Below the pieces are notes generated by a model, which was given only the letters and a program-made list of their open reading frames with translations, did no database searches and was not told the origin of the DNA. Shown one piece after another: positions 36,489-42,271 of a stretch of DNA of 44,317 bases (its first letter is position 1; every line of letters starts with the position of its first letter). Origin of the DNA: Flavicella sediminum (GTDB lineage: Bacteria > Bacteroidota > Bacteroidia > Flavobacteriales > Flavobacteriaceae); contig NZ_VDET01000027.1 in NCBI RefSeq assembly GCF_006381105.1, positions 1 to 44,317 of the forward strand, read 5' to 3'. A program made the position numbers and the translations under genes.

Positions 36489-37622
36489 ATGACTTTATTT
36501 ATGCGGACGTCCTTACTTGTATTTTTATCATTTTTTTTGAATTTCAACTTGCTAAGTTGTAAAAAAAATGAAGAATCCATAGATACTGTAGAACCCGTAT
36601 CAATGGATATTTCTATTACTTCCTCTGTAAACTTAATTCGTTGGTCTGATACGAACGATTTGACACAACAACTTGAAAATGTAATTAGTTATGATTTTGC
36701 AGGTTTAGACGAAGATAAAATTGTAAAACAAGAAGATTTTAAGGAAGACATGACAGCAGTTACGCTGGCAGTTGCTATTAAAACTGAATTTATGTCGATG
36801 TACAAGGATTCAAATCTAACTAATAATTCAGTAACTATTCAACTTGAAAAAGAAAGTGAAGAAACAAGCAAAGGAATTGCTCTAAAGGCTGATGGACCAG
36901 GAAATACCTACGAATTAATTACATCTGTTTTGGCTCCAAATTACAGCCCTATAGAAACTCCAGATTGCAATCATTCAGATTTTGGAAAGCATATTGATGA
37001 AATATTTGATGCGGATTTAGATAGCAATGTTTTTCGATTTTTTATCCATACAAGTCCAGATAATGATCGCTGTCAGAAATTTGATCGACAACGGAATGAA
37101 ATCAAAACCTATGACCGTTCTCCTGATAACTTATTAGGAGTAGAAAATGAAAAAGTTGTTTATCAATGGAAGTTTAAATTGCCACTCGGATTTCAATCCT
37201 CATCAAGTTTTACCCATATCCATCAGATAAAATCGGTTGGGGGAGATTTAGCAAGTATGCCTATGTATACGTTGACGACAAGAAAAGGCAGTCCAGATAA
37301 ATTGGAGTTGCGTTATGCAGAAACGGATAAGCAAATTACTTTAGATCAAGAGTCGTTGGCACCATTTCTTGGAAATTGGGTAGAAGTAACGGAAACCATT
37401 TTATATGGAAGGTCTGGAACGTATGAAATTGAAATCAAAAATGTTAAAGATGATACCGTATTATTTTCCTTTAGGGATGATGCAATAATAAATTGGAGGC
37501 CAGGTGCCGATTTTGCAAGACCTAAATGGGGAATTTATAGGAGTTTGTTAAAAGCGGAAGACCTGCGAGATGAGGAACTTTTATTTGCCGATTTTTATAT
37601 AGAGGAATTGATTGGTGAATAA
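36489..37622 (+). CDS. surface lipoprotein resembling polysaccharide lyases
   Basis: This 377-residue lipoprotein has lipobox LLSC with C24, followed by KKNEES, a charged run like the surface-export signal of Flavobacteriia lipoproteins. Residues about 138-375 form a beta-sandwich-like domain with PDCNHSDFGKHI, DRQRNEIKTYDRSP, WKFKLPLGF, FTHIHQIKSVGG, TLTTRKGSP and RPKWGIYRSL. This pattern recalls uncharacterised or lyase-like proteins shared between fungi and Bacteroidota with a concanavalin-type jelly roll, such as the PL20/PL13-type fold. The conserved R, E, H, Q, K and Y residues could form a lyase site. Family assignment is tentative. An in-frame ATG at 36501 is an alternative start. Confidence 0.6.
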   Translation: MTLFMRTSLLVFLSFFLNFNLLSCKKNEESIDTVEPVSMDISITSSVNLIRWSDTNDLTQQLENVISYDFAGLDEDKIVKQEDFKEDMTAVTLAVAIKTEFMSMYKDSNLTNNSVTIQLEKESEETSKGIALKADGPGNTYELITSVLAPNYSPIETPDCNHSDFGKHIDEIFDADLDSNVFRFFIHTSPDNDRCQKFDRQRNEIKTYDRSPDNLLGVENEKVVYQWKFKLPLGFQSSSSFTHIHQIKSVGGDLASMPMYTLTTRKGSPDKLELRYAETDKQITLDQESLAPFLGNWVEVTETILYGRSGTYEIEIKNVKDDTVLFSFRDDAIINWRPGADFARPKWGIYRSLLKAEDLRDEELLFADFYIEELIGE

Positions 37623-37637
37623 GGAATAAGTAAGAAA

Positions 37638-37669
37638 TGGAGAAGTGGAGAAGTGGAGAAGTGGAGAAG
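37638..37669 (+). repeat. tandem repeat, four copies of TGGAGAAG
   Basis: Four perfect 8-bp units lie 16 nt after the lyase-like gene and before its terminator. A slippage-prone microsatellite outside coding sequence is the simplest reading. Confidence 0.9.
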
Positions 37670-37680
37670 AAAACTAACTA

Positions 37681-37710
37681 AAAAAGCGATACATCTGTAT
37701 CGCTTTTTTT
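37681..37710. terminator. terminator between convergent genes
   Basis: The stem AAAAAGCGATAC/GTATCGCTTTTT with loop ATCT is followed by T. It ends the lyase-like gene and, in reverse, the DUF1684 gene. Confidence 0.85.
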
Positions 37711-37737
37711 AGGCTTTAATAAAATTCAAGAGCAGAA

Positions 37738-38349
37738 TTATTTTTTCAATATTCCATTTTTAACGCCCGCTTCAATGGCAATGTCTAAATGGTTTTCTGC
37801 GGGAGGAATGGGACAAGAATATTTATAATTATACGCACAATAAGGATTGTAAGCTTTGTTAAAATCGATAATTATTTGATTGTTCACGATATCACTTATA
37901 AAAACATCAATATATCTACCAGCTCCATAAGAACTTTCTCCATTGGTCAAATCTTTAAAAGGCAAAAACAAATAATCCTGGTATTCTGGATTCATTTTAG
38001 AGTCTTGACTTCTGTAAATACTCAATTGGTAACCCGCACCGTCAATAATAAATCGCGCTATAGCATATTGTCTGTACAAAGGTTTTCTTTTTGTTGAAGT
38101 CGTTAATGGAAACATGGGCGCTTCTGGTGTAAGTTGCAAAGAAGCTAATATTTTATATTTTTTATCAATTTTAAAAAAAGGCAAGGCTTTAAAATCAGAT
38201 AGGTCTTTTTTAGTTAAAGGCGAAGAATCTTTTGTGGCGTATTCATGAATTAATTTTTCTTGAAAAGCGGTTATTTTTTTAGTGTAAGCATCTTGTGCAA
38301 TAGCAGTAACGGTACTAAGAAAGCATATAAGTAAAACGATTTTTTTCAT
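37738..38349 (-). CDS. DUF1684 exported protein
   Basis: This 203-residue protein has a signal peptide ending near A18. The DUF1684 signature is clear: FLPFKDLTNGESSYGAGRY, then IDFNKAYNPYCAYNYKYSCP and PPAENHL. The conserved N, C and H residues of that block look like a site, but no activity is established. Its start overlaps the stop of the methyltransferase gene by 4 nt (ATGA), so the two are coupled. Confidence 0.87.
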   Translation of the reverse strand: MKKIVLLICFLSTVTAIAQDAYTKKITAFQEKLIHEYATKDSSPLTKKDLSDFKALPFFKIDKKYKILASLQLTPEAPMFPLTTSTKRKPLYRQYAIARFIIDGAGYQLSIYRSQDSKMNPEYQDYLFLPFKDLTNGESSYGAGRYIDVFISDIVNNQIIIDFNKAYNPYCAYNYKYSCPIPPAENHLDIAIEAGVKNGILKK

Positions 38350-39074
38350 GATCTGTTTTTTGTTTTATAGAGGATTGTTAATTTGGCAAGATAGTCGTAA
38401 TGTTCTCCTTCAGCAAGTAGTTCGCAATGCAAACCGTTGTAATTGGCACAGCGTTGCAATGTGTTAAAATCGACATATAACCAATCAAATTTTGGTGTTT
38501 TTTTTCCTTTATAGCCCATTTGAAAAGTTACTTCACCATAATAAGCTTGCTCACTATCAATCCAATGGTCTCCATTTTCATCTTCAAACATATAAATTAT
38601 ATCAGAAGAATCAATCAATATTTGTCCGTTTGTAGTGAGTATACTTTTAAGTTGACTTAAAAAAGGGCCGAGGTTTTCTAGTTTTCCACAGATTCCCGTT
38701 CCGTTCATTAAGGCCAGAAGTGTATCGTATTTTTCTTCTTTCAACGTCCAGATATCTTCGGCTTTACTTTGAGAAATACCTCTTTGCTGACAAACAGCAA
38801 TGGCTCCTTTAGAAATATCTAAAGCCGTAACGTTTTTTTGTTGGTTTTGTAAATACAAAGAATGACTTCCAGCACCTGCGCCAATATCTAAAATATTTCC
38901 CTTGCAGTGGTTTAAAGCAATTTGCTCTAGTTTCGGCATGTCAGAAAAAGTTCTAAATAAATAAGCCAAAGGAATGCTGTCATCTTCAGTGATAGATGAA
39001 TAAGTGGTAATATCTTCTGAATAATTGCCCTGTTGAAAATCTAACAAAGCGTCTCCATAAATATCTTCTGTCAT
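38346..39074 (-). CDS. class I SAM-dependent methyltransferase
   Basis: This 242-residue methyltransferase has the SAM-binding motif NILDIGAGAGSHSLYL near residue 81 and ALDISKGAIAVCQQRG as the acidic second motif. The substrate is unknown. It may be small-molecule directed, since no RNA-binding part is visible. A -7 element TAGATTTG (39099-39092, minus) lies 17 nt before the start. It is coupled to the DUF1684 gene by a 4-nt overlap. Confidence 0.85.
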   Translation of the reverse strand: MTEDIYGDALLDFQQGNYSEDITTYSSITEDDSIPLAYLFRTFSDMPKLEQIALNHCKGNILDIGAGAGSHSLYLQNQQKNVTALDISKGAIAVCQQRGISQSKAEDIWTLKEEKYDTLLALMNGTGICGKLENLGPFLSQLKSILTTNGQILIDSSDIIYMFEDENGDHWIDSEQAYYGEVTFQMGYKGKKTPKFDWLYVDFNTLQRCANYNGLHCELLAEGEHYDYLAKLTILYKTKNRS

Positions 39075-39091
39075 GCTAAAAATAATTTTAG

Positions 39092-39099
39092 CAAATCTA
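39092..39099 (-). promoter_or_regulatory. -7 element of the methyltransferase-DUF1684 unit
   Basis: TAGATTTG on the minus strand matches TAnnTTTG, 17 nt before the start codon at 39074. This suggests the unit is not simply the tail of the sigZ transcript. Confidence 0.4.
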
Positions 39100-39142
39100 G
39101 CGATTTTAGTTGTAGTTCAGAAGGAAATTTAAGGGATCTTGT

Positions 39143-39685
39143 TTAAGAGGAGCAGACCTTGCAATCAGCTTTGTCTTTGTGTTCTCCTATTAAATGGCCA
39201 TGTTCATCAAGTGTGTAATCACAACAAGCAATAAAACCTTTTTTCAAAGCTTCACGGCCTCGTAAAATTCTTGATTTAGCAGCTGGCAGACTTATTTTTA
39301 ATTGATCGGCGACCGCTTGTTGTTTCCAACCTTTTAGTTCACTTAACAGCAAAGCCTCCTTGTAATGCTTCGGCAAATTTAAAATAAGGGGTAACAGACA
39401 GTCTTTGGCGTCGTGATTTTCGTTTTTACTTGTGTCGGCTGCCTCTTTTAATTCATTGGTTGTTGCAAGCGTATGTTTTCTAAAATAATCATTTATGGTA
39501 TTGTTGCAAATTGTAAATATCCACGATTTTAATCGATCTTTTTTTTGAAGTGTTTCTTTTTGTAAATGTATTTTTATAAAAACCTCTTGTAAAATATCAT
39601 CGGCCACAGTGGGGTTTTTGACTTTACTTAGAATAAATTTCAGTAAAGAATTGGAAAATTCCTTCCATATTTTTTCTGTTTCCAT
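39143..39685 (-). CDS. sigZ: ECF RNA polymerase sigma factor, SigZ type
   Basis: This 180-residue extracytoplasmic-function sigma factor has region 2 with DDILQEVFIKIH and the promoter-melting part KSWIFTICNNTINDYFRK, and region 4 with LSELKGWKQQAVADQLKISL and AAKSRILRGREALKKG. After region 4 comes a cysteine/histidine-rich tail (ACCDYTLDEHGHLIGEHKD, then CKVC) with four cysteines and three histidines, as in SigZ proteins; it may bind metal or sense thiols. No anti-sigma gene is adjacent. The ATG at 39685 is preferred to a TTG at 39718. A cysteine-rich micro-ORF ends 102 nt upstream in the same direction. Confidence 0.88.
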   Translation of the reverse strand: METEKIWKEFSNSLLKFILSKVKNPTVADDILQEVFIKIHLQKETLQKKDRLKSWIFTICNNTINDYFRKHTLATTNELKEAADTSKNENHDAKDCLLPLILNLPKHYKEALLLSELKGWKQQAVADQLKISLPAAKSRILRGREALKKGFIACCDYTLDEHGHLIGEHKDKADCKVCSS

Positions 39686-39787
39686 GCTGCTTTTTTTTGA
39701 AGTACTATCAAGGTACAATTAATAAAACGATAGATTTCAGTAGCTCTTATTAATTCAAGAATACTGAAATCTAAAGTTGATTTGTTT

Positions 39788-39889
39788 TTAGCAGTTGCAA
39801 TTCGTGCAAGTACACGATTCACAAGTACAGTTGCTACATTGTCCGTTTTTACATGCTTTACATTCACATGTACAATTTGTATTTCTCAT
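39788..39889 (-). CDS. 33-residue metallothionein-like cysteine-rich peptide
   Basis: An ATG at 39889 opens a 33-codon frame ending in TAA at 39788. It begins MRNTNCTCECKACK and has cysteines at 6, 8, 10, 13, 18, 21, 23, 26, 28, 31 and 33: 11 of 33 residues, mostly as C-x-C and C-x-x-C pairs, with almost no hydrophobic residue. This is what small metallothioneins look like, although I do not recognise a named family. It lies in the same orientation as sigZ, 102 nt upstream of its start, with a promoter-like sequence at 39910-39941. The length is below usual gene-finding limits. Random sequence would hardly give such a cysteine pattern, so I take it as a real gene; metal binding is inferred. 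Confidence 0.75.
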   Translation of the reverse strand: MRNTNCTCECKACKNGQCSNCTCESCTCTNCNC

Positions 39890-39909
39890 AATTTCTAACA
39901 TTTATAGGT

Positions 39910-39941
39910 TAAAGTTATTCATAAGACGGGATTGTTCCAAA
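39910..39941 (-). promoter_or_regulatory. likely promoter of the cysteine-rich peptide and sigZ
   Basis: On the minus strand TTTG (39941-39938), 20 nt, then TAACTTTA (39917-39910) fits the Bacteroidota consensus with one mismatch (A for the last G). The micro-ORF begins 20 nt downstream. Confidence 0.5.
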
Positions 39942-40000
39942 AAAGATGCAGAAGAATGCAAAATAATTTCATAATAAAAAATGAGTTGTCTTAGAAAGTT

Positions 40001-40008
40001 TATTTTTG
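40001..40008 (+). promoter_or_regulatory. -7 element of the DUF4197 gene
   Basis: TATTTTTG matches TAnnTTTG, 22 nt before the start codon. The nearest upstream TTG (39986) is too close (12 nt), so the -33 part is unclear. Confidence 0.45.
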
Positions 40009-40030
40009 CCGAATATTTAAAAGTATACAA

Positions 40031-40747
40031 ATGATGAAAAAAATAGGTTTACTGGTTTTGTTGATCCAATTAACAGCTTGTGCAGAATTACAAACAATTG
40101 TAAATAATTTACCAATTTCTAAAGAAGCGGTCTTGTCAAACGCCCAAATAGGAAATGGTTTAAAAGAAGCATTAGGAAATGGAATTCAGCATCAGGTAAC
40201 TAAACTAACTCAAGAAAACGGTTTTTATAAAAATGAAGCGGTGAAAATTTTATTGCCAGCAGAGTTGCAAAAAGTAGATAAAACTTTGCGCGATCTTGGT
40301 TTAGGAAATTTGGCAGATGAAGGATTAAAAGTATTGAACAAAGCCGCAGAAGATGCCGTAAAAGAAGCAACACCAATTTTTATAGCTGCTGTTAAAAATA
40401 TGAGTTTTACAGATGTGAAATCTGTTTTGTTGGGAAATGAAAATGCAGCAACAACCTATTTACAAAGTAAAACAACGACCGATTTGTATGCTAAATTTAA
40501 TCCTGTAATTAAGAAATCATTCGACAAAGTAGGAGCAGATCAAATTTGGACAAATTTAATAAAAAGATACAACAGCATTCCGTTTGTAAATGATGTAAAT
40601 CCGAATTTAACAGATTATGTAACGCAAGAAGCTTTAAAAGGAGTGTTTACCATGATTGCTGTTGAAGAAAAAGGAATTAGAGAAAATGTGCAGTTACGTA
40701 CATCAGCACTTTTGCAAAAAGTTTTTGCTTTACAAGATAAAAAATAA
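40031..40747 (+). CDS. DUF4197 lipoprotein
   Basis: This 238-residue protein has a lipoprotein signal ending LTAC17, then an all-helical DUF4197 body with LGNGIQHQVTKLTQENGFYK, VKILLPAELQKVDKTLRDLG and NPNLTDYVTQEALKGVF. The family is widespread in Bacteroidota and Proteobacteria with no known function. The DUF5522 gene follows after 3 nt, so they are co-transcribed. Confidence 0.87.
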   Translation: MMKKIGLLVLLIQLTACAELQTIVNNLPISKEAVLSNAQIGNGLKEALGNGIQHQVTKLTQENGFYKNEAVKILLPAELQKVDKTLRDLGLGNLADEGLKVLNKAAEDAVKEATPIFIAAVKNMSFTDVKSVLLGNENAATTYLQSKTTTDLYAKFNPVIKKSFDKVGADQIWTNLIKRYNSIPFVNDVNPNLTDYVTQEALKGVFTMIAVEEKGIRENVQLRTSALLQKVFALQDKK

Positions 40748-40750
40748 CAG

Positions 40751-40921
40751 ATGTCTGGCTTTAATTTAGCTCCGTTAGAAGAAGGAGATTTTTATTGGAA
40801 TGAAGACGGTTACCGTGTGTTTACAGAACAATTTCATTTAAAAAGAGGGTATTGCTGTAAAAGTGGATGCAAGCACTGTCCGTACCACTACGATAAAAAA
40901 ACAGATTCGTTTAAGCAATAA
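40751..40921 (+). CDS. small DUF5522 protein
   Basis: An ATG at 40751 opens a 56-codon frame (MSGFNLAPLEEGDFYWNEDG onward) ending in TAA at 40919-40921. The core RGYCCKSGCKHCPYHY has four cysteines in a compact C-C-x3-C-x2-C arrangement, typical of DUF5522, which probably binds a metal or an Fe-S-like centre. It lies 3 nt after the DUF4197 gene and 7 nt before the phosphotransferase gene, so the three form one unit. It is too short for a 60-residue gene cut-off. Function is unknown. Confidence 0.88.
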   Translation: MSGFNLAPLEEGDFYWNEDGYRVFTEQFHLKRGYCCKSGCKHCPYHYDKKTDSFKQ

Positions 40922-40928
40922 GTAAATT

Positions 40929-41915
40929 ATGAACTCACAATTTGTTGCTACTTTATTAAAAGTTACAGGAGCAAGCAATTATTTTGAAATAGAAATGATT
41001 CAAAGCTTGTGGAGTGGATATGGTAAAATTATACGTGTGGGTTTGCAAGATTCTGTGCACAAAACAGTGGTGTTAAAACATGTTCGCTTACCAAAAACAG
41101 AAAACCACCCAAGAGGTTGGAATACCGATATTTCTCATCAAAGAAAAATAAAATCTTATGCTGTAGAAAGTAATTTTTATAAAGATTTTGCTTCGGAATT
41201 AGACTCGGCAAAAATCCCCAATTGTTTGGCGGTTGATTTTTTTGAAGAGGAAGTTTTGATGGTGCTAGAAGATTTGGATGCTGTCGGTTACCCAATAAGA
41301 AAACAGTCGGTAAACTGGCAAGAAATTCAAATTTGTTTGCAATGGTTGGCTAATTTTCATGCCGCTTATTTACATACAAACCCAAAAGACTTATGGGAAA
41401 TTGGCAGCTATTGGCATTTAGATACTAGGCCAGAGGAATTAGACGTTTTGTCAGATATTCCTTTAAAAGAAAAGGCTTCGAAAGTAGATGCACTTTTAAA
41501 TAATGCGAACTACAAAACCTTGGTTCATGGAGATGCCAAATTAGCTAATTTTTGTTTTTCTGAAAATGGAGAAAAAGTTGCTGCTGTCGATTTTCAATAT
41601 GTAGGCGGTGGTTGTGGAATGAAAGACCTTGCTTATTTTGTAGGAAGTTGTTTGCATGAAGAAGACTGCGAAAAATTAGAAGAACCGATTTTGACCTATT
41701 ATTTTGAACAATTGAAAATTGCTGTTGATAAATCGAGTAGGCCAAGCTTTTCGAAGTCTATTAATTTTAAAGAACTAGAAAAAGAATGGCGCAAATTGTA
41801 TCCGGTGGCCTGGACCGATTTCCACAGATTTCTAAAAGGTTGGAGTCCTGGTCACTGGAAGATCAATTCTTATAGTGAAAGAGTGGCTAAAGAAGTACTT
41901 GTGAGATTAAAATAG
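40929..41915 (+). CDS. APH/ecdysteroid-kinase-like phosphotransferase
   Basis: This 328-residue kinase-fold protein has the catalytic loop [13 protein letters not shown] (HGDxxxxN) near residue 198 and the metal-binding [12 protein letters not shown], with DFQ in place of DFG. An N-terminal lobe precedes it, with a nucleotide-binding lysine probable in [12 protein letters not shown]. This matches the APH/EcK-like (DUF1679) group that phosphorylates small molecules. The substrate is unknown, and the context (DUF4197, DUF5522) gives no antibiotic-resistance signal. Confidence 0.85.
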   Translation: MNSQFVATLLKVTGASNYFEIEMIQSLWSGYGKIIRVGLQDSVHKTVVLKHVRLPKTENHPRGWNTDISHQRKIKSYAVESNFYKDFASELDSAKIPNCLAVDFFEEEVLMVLEDLDAVGYPIRKQSVNWQEIQICLQWLANFHAAYLHTNPKDLWEIGSYWHLDTRPEELDVLSDIPLKEKASKVDALLNNANYKTLVHGDAKLANFCFSENGEKVAAVDFQYVGGGCGMKDLAYFVGSCLHEEDCEKLEEPILTYYFEQLKIAVDKSSRPSFSKSINFKELEKEWRKLYPVAWTDFHRFLKGWSPGHWKINSYSERVAKEVLVRLK

Positions 41916-41979
41916 TTCTCAAGTTTAAACACATAAAAGAGGGTTTCTTGAGCACTCTAATTAAATATTTTTCCTAAAT

Positions 41980-41997
41980 ATACTCAATATTGAGTAT
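41980..41997. promoter_or_regulatory. 18-bp perfect palindrome
   Basis: ATACTCAATATTGAGTAT is perfectly self-complementary without a loop, the form of a dimeric regulator site rather than a terminator. It lies 275 nt upstream of the secreted-protein gene and 64 nt after the phosphotransferase stop. No regulator is identified. Confidence 0.45.
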
Positions 41998-42117
41998 GGG
42001 AAATTTGGTTTATAATTATATCTTTATGGTTTACGAATCGTTAAATTAAATACTTAATAAAAGTTTTTCTTATTCACTATGTAATTTATACTGCCTACTC
42101 AAGTATAAAGTTCATTC

Positions 42118-42131
42118 ACTAATTAATTAGT
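42118..42131. promoter_or_regulatory. 14-bp AT-rich palindrome
   Basis: ACTAATTAATTAGT is perfectly self-complementary. In such AT-rich DNA it could be chance, but it is the second palindrome in this gap. Confidence 0.3.
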
Positions 42132-42210
42132 AATTTGTTCGTTTTATAAATCGGATTTTTTTCTTTTTAAGTTAGTTTTGTTAAAATTTCACTGTTTAAT
42201 AATTAACCAA

Positions 42211-42243
42211 TTGTTCTTGCAATAGATGTCGTAAATACGTTTG
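42211..42243 (+). promoter_or_regulatory. promoter of the large secreted-protein gene
   Basis: TTG (42211-42213), 22 nt, then TACGTTTG (42236-42243) matches the Bacteroidota consensus. The start codon is 28 nt after the -7 box. A second TTG at 42217 would leave a 16-nt gap. Confidence 0.55.
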
Positions 42244-42271
42244 TATTGTTGGGGCTTAAAAACTTTTAATT

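Larger units (their letters stand above)
41916..42271. other. 356-nt intergenic region with palindromes
   Basis: The stretch before the large secreted-protein gene is very AT-rich. It holds an 18-bp perfect palindrome (41980-41997), a 14-bp palindrome (42118-42131) and a promoter-like pair (42211-42243). No ORF or RNA gene is recognised. Confidence 0.6.

Noticed and set aside
39640-39867. 75-residue minus-strand frame upstream of and into sigZ
   Set aside because: It is the shifted frame of the cysteine-rich peptide gene and overlaps the sigZ start. The frame with the regular cysteine pattern and its own ATG is the credible one.
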